Part shown: positions 1 to 7,843 of the stretch, one piece after another
Layout: every line of letters begins with the position of its first letter
How positions within the stretch are numbered: position 1 is the first letter of the stretch
DNA from: JBFGJY01 sp041576975
Lineage (GTDB): Bacteria > Pseudomonadota > Gammaproteobacteria > UBA4575
Reading direction: 5' to 3'
Assembly (NCBI GenBank): GCA_041576975.1
Contig: JBFGJY010000027.1
Coordinates: 1 to 34,810 of the forward strand
Length of the DNA stretch: 34,810 nucleotides
The notes under the pieces: model-generated
What the model saw: only the letters and a program-made list of their open reading frames with translations
Told to the model about the DNA's origin: nothing
The model's database searches: none
Position numbers and translations under genes: made by a program

Positions 1-246
1 CGCAGTAATGCGAATAATCCAAACACGTTTGCCAGTATGATCAGCAATCCATCCCCACACGTTTGGTGCAACAATTTTAGTAGCTAGTAAAATAGCTGAG
101 AGCTCGCCGATTTGACGTGGCGCAAACCCAAGATGTTTTAAATACAAATTCCAATAAGGAATGATTGCACCTAAACTTGCAAAGTAGAAAAAATAAAATC
201 CTCCAAGTCGCCAATGTCCTGCAGATTGCTTCTGCTTTACATACAT
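1..246 (-). CDS. MFS transporter, 5' part only (82 codons, runs off the window)
   Basis: The frame opens with ATG at 246 and stays open to the window edge, so only the N-terminal 82 residues are visible. They contain a first membrane segment (GGFYFFYFASLGAIIPYW) followed by LKHLGFAPRQIGELSAI and an APNVWGWIADHTGKR loop. That loop resembles the conserved cytoplasmic loop between helices 2 and 3 in the HcaT/LacY-like (MFS_1_like) branch of the major facilitator superfamily. Such proteins are proton-coupled inner-membrane permeases; the substrate cannot be told from this fragment. It lies 42 bp downstream of aroC on the same strand and may be co-transcribed with it. Family assignment is fairly safe, subfamily less so. 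Confidence 0.75.
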   Translation of the reverse strand, partial: MYVKQKQSAGHWRLGGFYFFYFASLGAIIPYWNLYLKHLGFAPRQIGELSAILLATKIVAPNVWGWIADHTGKRVWIIRITA

Positions 247-288
247 TTTTTGACAGTGATGAGTGTTAAGCTCTACAGTATGAACAAT

Positions 289-1389
289 TCATGCTGAAGA
301 AGATGGAATACTAGAAGTTGTACACTCTACGTCTGCATTTTGCGCACGGTGACGAAGTACATGATCCATCACTACAATGGCAAGCATAGCTTCTGCAATG
401 GGAACGCCTCGTATACCTACACATGGATCGTGTCTACCGGTGGTAACAATTTCTGTGGCAACTCCATTTACATCCACGGTTTTACCAGGAATACGAATAC
501 TGGAAGTTGGCTTGAACGCAACACTGACTAATAATTCTTGGCCTGAAGAAATGCCTCCCAGGGTTCCTCCCGCGTTATTTGAGAGAAAACCTTGAGGTGT
601 AATTTCATCACGGTGTTCACTGCCTTTTTGCGACACGCATTTAAAACCTGCACCAATCTCAACACCTTTTACAGCATTAATACTCATCATTGCATGCGCA
701 AGATCCGCATCAAGACGATCAAAAACTGGTTCACCTAACCCAGCTGGTACACCACTTGCCACAACATTCACACGTGCACCAACGGAATCACCTTGTTTTC
801 GCAAATCATCCATAAACGCTTCAAGCTCAGCCACTTTATTAGCATCGGGACAAAAAAATGGGTTATTTTCAACTACTTCCCAATCTTTATGCTCAATATC
901 GATTGGACCAAGTTGCGCCAAGTAACCGCGTATAAGCAGGCCAAACTGCACATGAAGATATTTTCTAGCAATTGCGCCTGCTGCCACACGCATGGCAGTT
1001 TCGCGTGCAGAGGAACGCCCGCCCCCACGGTAATCTCGTAATCCATATTTTTTTAAATAGGTATAGTCTGCGTGACCTGGGCGAAACTTATCTTTGATAT
1101 TGCTATAGTCCTTAGAGCGAGCATCTTGGTTGTAAATAATGAGCCCTATGGGCGCTCCAGTAGTTTTGCCTTCAAACGTACCCGACAAAATCTCAACTTC
1201 GTCTGGTTCACGTCGCTGGGTGGTATGCCGAGATTTTCCTGGACGGCGTCGTTCTAAATCAATTTGCAAGTCTTGAGTATTGAGTTTTAAGCCGGGAGGA
1301 CAACCATCGACAATACAACCTATCGCAGTGCCATGGCTCTCGCCAAACGATGTAATGGTAAAAAGTTTCCCAATAGAGTTCCCAGACAT
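289..1389 (-). CDS. aroC: Chorismate synthase
   Basis: Makes chorismate from 5-enolpyruvylshikimate 3-phosphate, the last step of the shikimate pathway, using reduced FMN in the cytoplasm. The 366-residue length is close to the usual ~360. Visible family signatures: GESHG at 16-20 with the conserved histidine, RPGHAD at 103-108, GGGRSSARET at 122-131, and GTLGGISSGQ in the C-terminal half. It ends with RAQNADV, as in enterobacterial AroC, plus a short Ser/Thr-rich tail. The gene is divergent from the SCO-family gene (79 bp between starts) and is followed by the transporter gene on the same strand. No defect seen. Confidence 0.97.
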   Translation of the reverse strand: MSGNSIGKLFTITSFGESHGTAIGCIVDGCPPGLKLNTQDLQIDLERRRPGKSRHTTQRREPDEVEILSGTFEGKTTGAPIGLIIYNQDARSKDYSNIKDKFRPGHADYTYLKKYGLRDYRGGGRSSARETAMRVAAGAIARKYLHVQFGLLIRGYLAQLGPIDIEHKDWEVVENNPFFCPDANKVAELEAFMDDLRKQGDSVGARVNVVASGVPAGLGEPVFDRLDADLAHAMMSINAVKGVEIGAGFKCVSQKGSEHRDEITPQGFLSNNAGGTLGGISSGQELLVSVAFKPTSSIRIPGKTVDVNGVATEIVTTGRHDPCVGIRGVPIAEAMLAIVVMDHVLRHRAQNADVECTTSSIPSSSA

Positions 1390-1406
1390 TCAACCATTGT
1401 AGCATT

Positions 1407-1454
1407 TTCAGTCAGACGACCATCAATTCTGCTTCCTGTACTTCAGTTTGCTAT
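1407..1454 (+). pseudogene. Possible stub of an SCO-family gene start
   Basis: This piece of the aroC/SCO intergenic region can be read as FSQ, then TTINS, then ASCTSV. The intact gene just downstream has FSQ directly followed by AGRTSV at residues 10-18. A 12-nt exact match is shared (1438-1449 and 1512-1523), and the FSQ codons differ only at synonymous third positions. There is no start codon in register. It could be the remnant of another copy of the SCO gene head, or chance; alone it is weak, but it fits the pattern at parE/parC, holC and valS. Confidence 0.3.
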
Positions 1455-1468
1455 GAAATAATATCGCC

Positions 1469-2152
1469 ATGAATCCATTATTAGAAAACTTTAGATTTAG
1501 CCAAGCTGGTCGTACTTCAGTTTTTATCTTATTTGCGGTTACCGCCTTTGCTATGGGTATCATGCTGTATTATTTTGTAACTGCAGAGCAAAGAGAAGCA
1601 AATCTAAGCAATTTAAAACGCGCTACTTCATTGCACGCTAGTCCTAGGGCATTTCCTGAATTCACACTAACGGATCACCGCGGCCAAGAATTCACTAACG
1701 AGAATTTAAAAGATACTTGGAATTTTATCTTTTTTGGCTTTACCAATTGTCCAGATGTATGCCCAGTTACTCTTAGCACGATTGATCAAGTAGTAAATAA
1801 TCTTGTTGTCCACAGAGAAGTTAAAGCTCAAGTTGTTTTTATTTCGGTAGATCCAAATCGAGACACGCAACAACGGCTTGGTGATTATGTGCAACATTTT
1901 AATCAAGATATGATTGGACTTACGGGCAATGATGAAGAACTCAAAAACCTGACCAAAGAACTTGGTGTGGTTTATACAACTCCCACTGATAGTGAAAATG
2001 AAAATTATCTAATTGACCACAGCGCGCAAATCTTTTTAGTGGCACCAAATGGAAATCTAGAGGCACTATTTAGCACACCTCATGAAACCCAAATCATTGC
2101 CGATGATTTTAAAATTCTTAATGCTTATTACAATACTCAACAAGGAAACTAG
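1469..2152 (+). CDS. SCO1/SenC/PrrC family copper-binding protein
   Basis: A membrane-anchored thioredoxin-fold protein of the family that delivers copper to the CuA site of cytochrome c oxidase or acts as a thiol reductase on it. One N-terminal membrane segment (about residues 17-36) is followed by a periplasmic domain. The copper ligands are present: CPDVC (Cys94, Cys98) and the distal histidine in LIDHS (His184). At 227 residues it is of usual length. It lies 8 bp upstream of psd on the same strand, so the two are probably co-transcribed. No oxidase genes are in the window, so the exact target is inferred only from the family. Confidence 0.9.
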   Translation: MNPLLENFRFSQAGRTSVFILFAVTAFAMGIMLYYFVTAEQREANLSNLKRATSLHASPRAFPEFTLTDHRGQEFTNENLKDTWNFIFFGFTNCPDVCPVTLSTIDQVVNNLVVHREVKAQVVFISVDPNRDTQQRLGDYVQHFNQDMIGLTGNDEELKNLTKELGVVYTTPTDSENENYLIDHSAQIFLVAPNGNLEALFSTPHETQIIADDFKILNAYYNTQQGN

Positions 2153-2160
2153 TTATTGCT

Positions 2161-3033
2161 ATGTGGAAACATTGCAAGGGTTTTTTATTTTATTTATTTC
2201 CTCATCATCTCGTATCCAGAATAACATTTTGGTTTACGCGCTTAAAAATGCCGTTGAAAAACTCTGCTATACGCGCATTTATTCGTATATTTGATGTTGA
2301 CATGCGAGAAGCGATACATAGAAACCCAGAAGACTATGCGTCCTTTAATGATTTTTTCACGCGTAAACTAAAACCTGATGCACGCTCAATTGCACCTGAG
2401 TCAAATATAATTATTTGTCCAGCAGATGGCCGTATTAGTCAAATCGCAAACTATCAAAACAACCAGGCCATTCAAGCAAAGGGACAATATTTTTCCATGC
2501 TATTGATGTTGGGTGGAGCCACTGAATATGGTTCATTATGTGAGAGCGGAAATTTTGCAACTATTTATCTATCACCTAAAAACTATCACCGTGTGCACAT
2601 GCCTTACGATGGAACTTTGGTGGAAATGATACACATACCCGGGCGTTTATTTAGTGTTGCCCCTTATTCTGCTGAAGTGATCACTGGTTTATATTGTCGC
2701 AATGAACGTGTTGTATCCATTTTTAAAACAAATGCAGGGTACATGGCTGTTGTCATGGTGGGTGCAGTTAATGTCTCTGCCATTGAAATGTCTTGGGAAG
2801 GCCTAGTGACACCACCTCGTGGAAAAACGATTCAAAGAAAAAAATATTCCAACATACAACTTAAAAAAGGCGAAGAACTCGGTGTCTTTAATTTGGGTTC
2901 TACCGCTATTATCGCATTTGAATCAAACGAAATAGAGTGGCATAAAAATTTAGAGGTTCAGCAAGAAGTCTTAATGGGGCAATCACTAGGCACGATTACT
3001 ATCAACCATGAGGAAATACAAGCACATCTCTAA
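2161..3033 (+). CDS. psd: Phosphatidylserine decarboxylase proenzyme
   Basis: Converts phosphatidylserine to phosphatidylethanolamine at the inner membrane. The proenzyme cleaves itself inside an LGST motif (here 245-248, in FNLGSTAIIAF) to form the pyruvoyl group on the new alpha-chain. The PADGRI segment with the conserved Asp (~89) and the YHRVHMP segment (His146) complete the usual Asp-His-Ser set. Length 290 fits the bacterial type. Its 3' end overlaps the convergent epmA gene by 32 bp, so the last codons of both are constrained by each other. An AAGGAAA stretch before the upstream stop can serve as ribosome-binding site. Confidence 0.96.
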   Translation: MWKHCKGFLFYLFPHHLVSRITFWFTRLKMPLKNSAIRAFIRIFDVDMREAIHRNPEDYASFNDFFTRKLKPDARSIAPESNIIICPADGRISQIANYQNNQAIQAKGQYFSMLLMLGGATEYGSLCESGNFATIYLSPKNYHRVHMPYDGTLVEMIHIPGRLFSVAPYSAEVITGLYCRNERVVSIFKTNAGYMAVVMVGAVNVSAIEMSWEGLVTPPRGKTIQRKKYSNIQLKKGEELGVFNLGSTAIIAFESNEIEWHKNLEVQQEVLMGQSLGTITINHEEIQAHL

Positions 3034-3964
3034 TTTCAGCTATACCCAGGATAAGCATTAATAGACGATCAACACCGAGTGCGACACCTGCGCTATATGG
3101 TAATCCAGCACTAAGTGCTGCAATAAACTTCTTATCAATTACCACCTTTTCTTTACCAGATTTTTGGCGCATTTGGTTATCTGCTTCAAAACGTGCCAAT
3201 TGTTCTTGGGCATTAGTAAGCTCTTGAAATCCATTAGCAAGTTCAATATTGCCAAGATATAATTCAAAACGTTCTGCCATACCTGCGCTGTTTAATTTTG
3301 CTAATGCAGCTTGTTGAGCTGGGTAATCGTAAATAAAAGTTAAACGATCTTTGGGTAATTGCTGCGCAATTACTTGGTCAAGTAATAGTTCTTGATACTC
3401 CTGGTTAGATAACTTTGTACTAGGTGAAATTCCTGCACGATCGCATGCGTGAGAGTAATCCAGCTGCTTTGCTTGCCATGGATCAAATCCACAATAATCA
3501 ATAAATATATCCTGATAAGTAAAAATTTTAGTTTGAGATAGATTAATTTTGTTCTGCAACAAACTCGCAATAAGTTCATCCACTTCATGTATTAAGTCTT
3601 GATAGCTCCAACCTACTCGGTACCATTCAAGCATAGTAAATTCTGGATGGTGATATTTACCCACCTCTGCGGCCCTAAATACTTTACATAGTTGATATAT
3701 ATCACGCTTAAAATCTGCAAGTAGTCTTTTCATTGCATACTCGGGCGAAGTATGCAGAAATGCCACATGCTTTACCTTGTTGACACTTATGCTATCGATA
3801 TGAGGATCAGTGACAGTAAAAAAATTTATGATTGGTGTCTCAACTTCGAGCACATTGCGAGCTGCAAAAAATTTACGTATTTGTGCGTTTAAAAAAGCAC
3901 GAGCCTCTAATCCTTGTTGTGAAACAAGTGGTTTCCAATCGCTATGTTTAGGGAGTTTGTTCAA
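3002..3964 (-). CDS. epmA: EF-P (R)-beta-lysine ligase, TTG start
   Basis: A stand-alone class II lysyl-tRNA-synthetase-like enzyme that activates (R)-beta-lysine and attaches it to a lysine of EF-P instead of to tRNA. The 320 residues lack the anticodon-binding domain, as expected. Class II motifs are visible: FRAAEVGKYHHPEFTMLEW (motif 2) and GVALGVDRLLMLILG (motif 3), with FLHTSPEYAMKRLL between. The only start that keeps the usual N-terminus is TTG at 3964; no ATG occurs until well inside the catalytic domain. There is no clear ribosome-binding site and a hairpin ends 8 nt before the start, so translation may be weak or regulated. Located just after efp, facing psd. Confidence 0.95.
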   Translation of the reverse strand: MNKLPKHSDWKPLVSQQGLEARAFLNAQIRKFFAARNVLEVETPIINFFTVTDPHIDSISVNKVKHVAFLHTSPEYAMKRLLADFKRDIYQLCKVFRAAEVGKYHHPEFTMLEWYRVGWSYQDLIHEVDELIASLLQNKINLSQTKIFTYQDIFIDYCGFDPWQAKQLDYSHACDRAGISPSTKLSNQEYQELLLDQVIAQQLPKDRLTFIYDYPAQQAALAKLNSAGMAERFELYLGNIELANGFQELTNAQEQLARFEADNQMRQKSGKEKVVIDKKFIAALSAGLPYSAGVALGVDRLLMLILGIAEIRDVLVFPHG

Positions 3965-3966
3965 GT

Positions 3967-4001
3967 AAAAACGTTTTAGAACATTGAATCAATTCTAAAA
4001 C
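3967..4001 (-). terminator. Hairpin with T-run between efp and epmA
   Basis: A perfect 9-bp inverted repeat (3973-3981 and 3993-4001, GTTTTAGAA / TTCTAAAAC) with an 11-nt loop is followed on the minus strand by GTTTTTAC. This is a plausible rho-independent terminator for efp. Because epmA starts only 8 nt beyond the stem, it could equally act as an attenuator or mask epmA initiation. The stem is AT-rich, so strength is uncertain. Confidence 0.55.
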
Positions 4002-4031
4002 TAAAATTAACTATAGAAATTAACTAGGTAG

Positions 4032-4601
4032 TTACTCTTTGACGCGTGATACATATTCTGCCGTACGGGTGTCGATACGTAATACTTCTCCTTGTTCAAT
4101 GAAAAGTGGCACTTTTACAATTGCACCAGTTTCCAAGGTAGCAGGCTTGGTGCCTCCGGTAGCAGTATCACCCCTTACACCAGGATCCGTTTGTGTAATT
4201 TGCAATTCAACAAAATTGGGTGCTGTAACACCCAAAGGCTCACCATCAAGCAAAGTCACACAACAAGTTTCCTGACCCTTAAGCCACTGTGCGGCATCTC
4301 CCACAGTCGCCTTGCTAGCTGCATATTGTTCATAGGAGTTTGGCTCCATGAAGTGCCATTGATCTCCGTCGTTGTATAAGTACTGCATATCTATATCAAG
4401 AACATCAGCGCCCTCAACTGATTCACCGGATTTAAAGGTCCGATCTACAACACGCCCAGTCTTTAAGTTACGTAGCTTAACGCGATTAAAGGCTTGACCT
4501 TTACCAGGTTTAACAAATTCATTTTCAATTATGGCATATGGATCTCCATCTAAATTAAGCTTTAAGCCGGCACGAAATTCATTAGTATTATAGCTAGCCA
4601 T
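4032..4601 (-). CDS. efp: Translation elongation factor P
   Basis: Binds between the P and E sites of stalled ribosomes and helps form peptide bonds at polyproline stretches. The 189 residues match the usual three-beta-barrel protein, ending in EYVSRVKE. The loop that reaches the peptidyl-transferase centre reads KPGKGQA, with the modifiable lysine at position 34. A lysine here is what EpmA and EpmB modify, and both genes flank this one. The start is 28 bp from the divergent epmB start, so their promoters must overlap each other's coding regions or the short gap. A hairpin terminator follows. Confidence 0.98.
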   Translation of the reverse strand: MASYNTNEFRAGLKLNLDGDPYAIIENEFVKPGKGQAFNRVKLRNLKTGRVVDRTFKSGESVEGADVLDIDMQYLYNDGDQWHFMEPNSYEQYAASKATVGDAAQWLKGQETCCVTLLDGEPLGVTAPNFVELQITQTDPGVRGDTATGGTKPATLETGAIVKVPLFIEQGEVLRIDTRTAEYVSRVKE

Positions 4602-4629
4602 AACTAATCGTAGTGAAAGTATTTGATCA

Positions 4630-5649
4630 ATGAATATTTATAGTCTAACACGAGAATATCCAAGCCCAGAAAAAATTTGGCAGCAACAGTATAAAGATTC
4701 AATAACAAGTATTGATACTCTTTGTAATGCACTTGACATTCAACATAATCAACTTCCGCTTAGTATTTCTGCATACCAGCAGTTCCCTTTACGTGTGCCG
4801 TGGAGTTATGTTCAGCGGATGCAAAAATCTAATCCGCAAGATCCTCTGCTTTTACAAATCCTACCGCATAAACATGAAGAAAATGTTGTTTCTGGTTTCA
4901 GCAAAGACCCAGTTGGGGACTTGCAAAGTATTACAAGTCCAGGACTATTACAAAAATACAATGGGCGTGCATTGTTGCTCGCAACAAGCTGCTGTGCAAT
5001 TCATTGTCGTTATTGTTTTCGCAGACATTTCCCCTACTCGTTACATAATCCACGAAATGATGCTTGGCAACAAGCAATAAATGAAATTACTAAAGACATG
5101 AGCATAAAAGAAGTTATATTAAGCGGCGGTGACCCATTAGTATTGCATGAAAATGAACTTAGTAAGTTGTTTTCAAAGTTTGAATCTATATCACATATTG
5201 AGCGATTACGAATACATACACGTTTGCCAGTTGTAATTCCAGCACGAATTAACAAGGAATTTATAAGATTATTAAATAAAACTAAATTAAAAATTGTGAT
5301 AGTGCTACATATTAATCATGCACAAGAATTGGATATTCAACTAAAAAATAAACTTAGAGATTTATCATCTACACGGTGCACTTTACTAAATCAAAGTGTT
5401 CTACTACGAAATATCAATGATAAATCAGATACATTGATACAGCTAAGCGAAGCATTATTTCAAGCGAGTGTTTTACCTTATTACTTACATTTATTGGACA
5501 AAGTACAAGGCGCTGCACATTTTGAAGTTTGTGAAACTCAAGCACGTAAGATAATGCGTGAAGTTGCAAGTAAGTTGCCCGGCTACCTTGTCCCAAAGCT
5601 TGTAAAAGAAGAAGCTGGGTATACATCTAAAACGTTAATTGCAATTTAA
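4630..5649 (+). CDS. epmB: EF-P-lysine 2,3-aminomutase (radical SAM)
   Basis: Converts (S)-alpha-lysine to (R)-beta-lysine, which EpmA puts on EF-P. The radical-SAM cluster motif CxxxCxxC is intact (CAIHCRYC, Cys122, Cys126, Cys129), followed by FRRHFPY and the SGGDPL segment. The C-terminal SKT segment contains the lysine expected to hold pyridoxal phosphate. At 339 residues it has the short form typical of EpmB rather than the longer catabolic lysine aminomutases, and the efp neighbourhood supports that choice. Codon use is markedly AT-rich. Confidence 0.95.
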   Translation: MNIYSLTREYPSPEKIWQQQYKDSITSIDTLCNALDIQHNQLPLSISAYQQFPLRVPWSYVQRMQKSNPQDPLLLQILPHKHEENVVSGFSKDPVGDLQSITSPGLLQKYNGRALLLATSCCAIHCRYCFRRHFPYSLHNPRNDAWQQAINEITKDMSIKEVILSGGDPLVLHENELSKLFSKFESISHIERLRIHTRLPVVIPARINKEFIRLLNKTKLKIVIVLHINHAQELDIQLKNKLRDLSSTRCTLLNQSVLLRNINDKSDTLIQLSEALFQASVLPYYLHLLDKVQGAAHFEVCETQARKIMREVASKLPGYLVPKLVKEEAGYTSKTLIAI

Positions 5650-5871
5650 TAACTATTATTTTCTAGATACTACTTGACACTAGAAATTGCCAACACGATC
5701 ACAGTTTGTTGACCCAACACAATGCTCTCTAATTTATTCCAGACAAAATCACATGAATCGACGACAAATCGCGCCATAATCTCCGCAGTACAGGCTTGCA
5801 AATCTATACACTAGGACAATTATAGATTTCAGAATCGATACGTATTTAAATCGCTGTTTTTATAAGGGATT

Positions 5872-7656
5872 ATGCTTTTAGACACACAAATTACTATGCC
5901 CAGCCAAGATCCCATGGCTACGCAAGAATTCTCATTAGCAACGCGCAATGTCCGCAAATGGTTAAAAGCATTACCCTACATTGATCAAAATATTGCTGCC
6001 CAACAATTTTACGATGGGCTTAGACGCTCTAATCGACAGGCATACCAAACTAAACAACGTCTTACAGCAATAGAAATTATGCGACCAGTTGCGCGTGATT
6101 TTCTTAAGCAGCAGCGTAAGTACCTTGTCGCTCAACCATTCCCGCTCTCTAAAAAAGCAACTGAGGTATTGAAGCTTCAACAAAACATTCTGAGTGAATT
6201 AGCAGTCGCTTATAAAATAGTAATACAGGAAACTGTAAATCGTGATTTTCAGCTTAGCCCAAAAAAACTTATTGTCTGTATACACCATGCAATGCGCTAT
6301 ATGCTTGAGCAATATATAACGCTGGCACAAGTCTATTCAGAACCACCTCAAGGATATTGGCAAGATTATTGTCAACTTTACAAAATGGCTGAACATATCG
6401 ATTTGAGTCATTTTACTGTTAAAAACGAAATACATATTGAATGTCCCAAGTCATCAACTAATTGCCTGTTTAAACAAGCATGTTTATTATCCCTTGCGAA
6501 CTTGCATACTTTTGGTCATGGCGAAGCAGAAAAAATTGCTGCTTATCTTGAATCAATGAGCCATTTGACAAACTTATCAGATAAAAAATATTTACAGGCT
6601 AATAATAATGTATATTTTATCAATCTTGCATTAAACAAACCACCAAGATTTGTTGGTGTTGATGACATACCAATTTCTACTGAAAATCGATTTCTAGACC
6701 CTGCAAATCTCATTATTGAATTACGTAATACTGCGACTAGTAAAAACGAAAAACAAAGTGAAGCTATTTTTTCTAGTTCTACTTTAAGTAAATCACTTGC
6801 TAAACGATTATTAAACAAGCTAACAAATAAATCTAAAAGAGCTGATAAAAGAGCTAGCTTGTCAAAAGAAAAACTGAATGTGGTGCTAGGTTTACGTGAT
6901 GCGATCAACACTCTTCTACATCCAGAGATAAATGAAATTAATACCAACAATAAAACTAAACTAGCAGGAACCAATCTGGATTTGTTACCGATTGAACAGA
7001 ATCAAACATCCTTATCAGAGAGCGCTAACACAATCCTCAATCAAGAGACACATGTAGATTTCAGTACAAATGCATGGGAATTTGTTGGCCGTGGAAATAT
7101 TGTTACAGAATCATATTTAACCACTACGCCAAAAGCAGCTGCAAAGAATGATGGTAGGGTAAAATACAAACCTGCCATTCAATCATGGGAAATTAGCAAT
7201 GCAAGTAACGGTGGGTACTGTTTAAAATCCAACAACACCTCAGATTACCAATCTCAGGTTGGCGATCTTATTTTACTGCGGCGAGAAAATCATTCCAATG
7301 AGCAGTGGCGCGTGGGTATTGTGAAGTGGATGCAATCATTATCTGATCGGGGTGTAAAAATTGGAGTAGAGACATTCAATGGTAATGTACAGCCTGTTGC
7401 TGTCATTGATGCGCAATTTTCGTCAAATAAGTTCAAAGGTCTTGAACATATCCTACAACTCACCGAAGAAGCTGCAAACGGCAATACAATAACTTTTATT
7501 GCCCCACCCAATTCTATAAATTCGGGAGAGACTATAGATATTCAAATGGATGGCAATAATAAGACAATCGTATTTCAACATGTTATTGAACGCACAATAT
7601 CGTTTGTGAGATTTTCCTTCTCGATACAGCCTTCGAGATCTACTTCAAGCAATTGA
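5872..7656 (+). CDS. PilZ-like protein upstream of the fimX-like gene
   Basis: I do not recognise the first ~400 residues: they look mostly helical, with a Lys/Ser/Asn-rich, low-complexity middle (about 300-400). The last third (from ~residue 425) reads like a PilZ fold: NASNGG at 442-447 fits the (D/N)xSxxG c-di-GMP motif, followed by strands such as YCLKSN, GDLILLRRE and WRVGIVKWM. The arginine pair that normally precedes this motif is not clear; RVKYK is the nearest candidate. So it may bind c-di-GMP weakly or only be PilZ-shaped. It is followed, 187 bp later, by the degenerate GGDEF-EAL gene on the same strand, which suggests a shared role in pilus or motility control. Confidence 0.7.
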   Translation: MLLDTQITMPSQDPMATQEFSLATRNVRKWLKALPYIDQNIAAQQFYDGLRRSNRQAYQTKQRLTAIEIMRPVARDFLKQQRKYLVAQPFPLSKKATEVLKLQQNILSELAVAYKIVIQETVNRDFQLSPKKLIVCIHHAMRYMLEQYITLAQVYSEPPQGYWQDYCQLYKMAEHIDLSHFTVKNEIHIECPKSSTNCLFKQACLLSLANLHTFGHGEAEKIAAYLESMSHLTNLSDKKYLQANNNVYFINLALNKPPRFVGVDDIPISTENRFLDPANLIIELRNTATSKNEKQSEAIFSSSTLSKSLAKRLLNKLTNKSKRADKRASLSKEKLNVVLGLRDAINTLLHPEINEINTNNKTKLAGTNLDLLPIEQNQTSLSESANTILNQETHVDFSTNAWEFVGRGNIVTESYLTTTPKAAAKNDGRVKYKPAIQSWEISNASNGGYCLKSNNTSDYQSQVGDLILLRRENHSNEQWRVGIVKWMQSLSDRGVKIGVETFNGNVQPVAVIDAQFSSNKFKGLEHILQLTEEAANGNTITFIAPPNSINSGETIDIQMDGNNKTIVFQHVIERTISFVRFSFSIQPSRSTSSN

Positions 7657-7843
7657 GCCTCAATTTCTTAGACCCTGTGGAATATCTGAAATATCAAGGA
7701 AATAACTCTACAAACATATGCCGGATACCGTTCATGGGGATAAATATGAGCATTGTCGACTACCTATTGCATAAGGCACCTCCATTGCCAAAATAGCGTT
7801 TGACGTCAAAAAATCTCATAAAGTACGGAATATACAATAAATT

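Noticed and set aside
5660..5686. Inverted repeat TTTCTAG / CTAGAAA with 13-nt loop after epmB
   Set aside because: Weak stem, long loop and no T-run, so not supported as a terminator.
5722..5814. 30-codon plus-strand ORF (starts MLSNLFQTKS) before the PilZ-like gene
   Set aside because: No ribosome-binding site, no resemblance to the PilZ-like gene start, and length is within chance for this composition.
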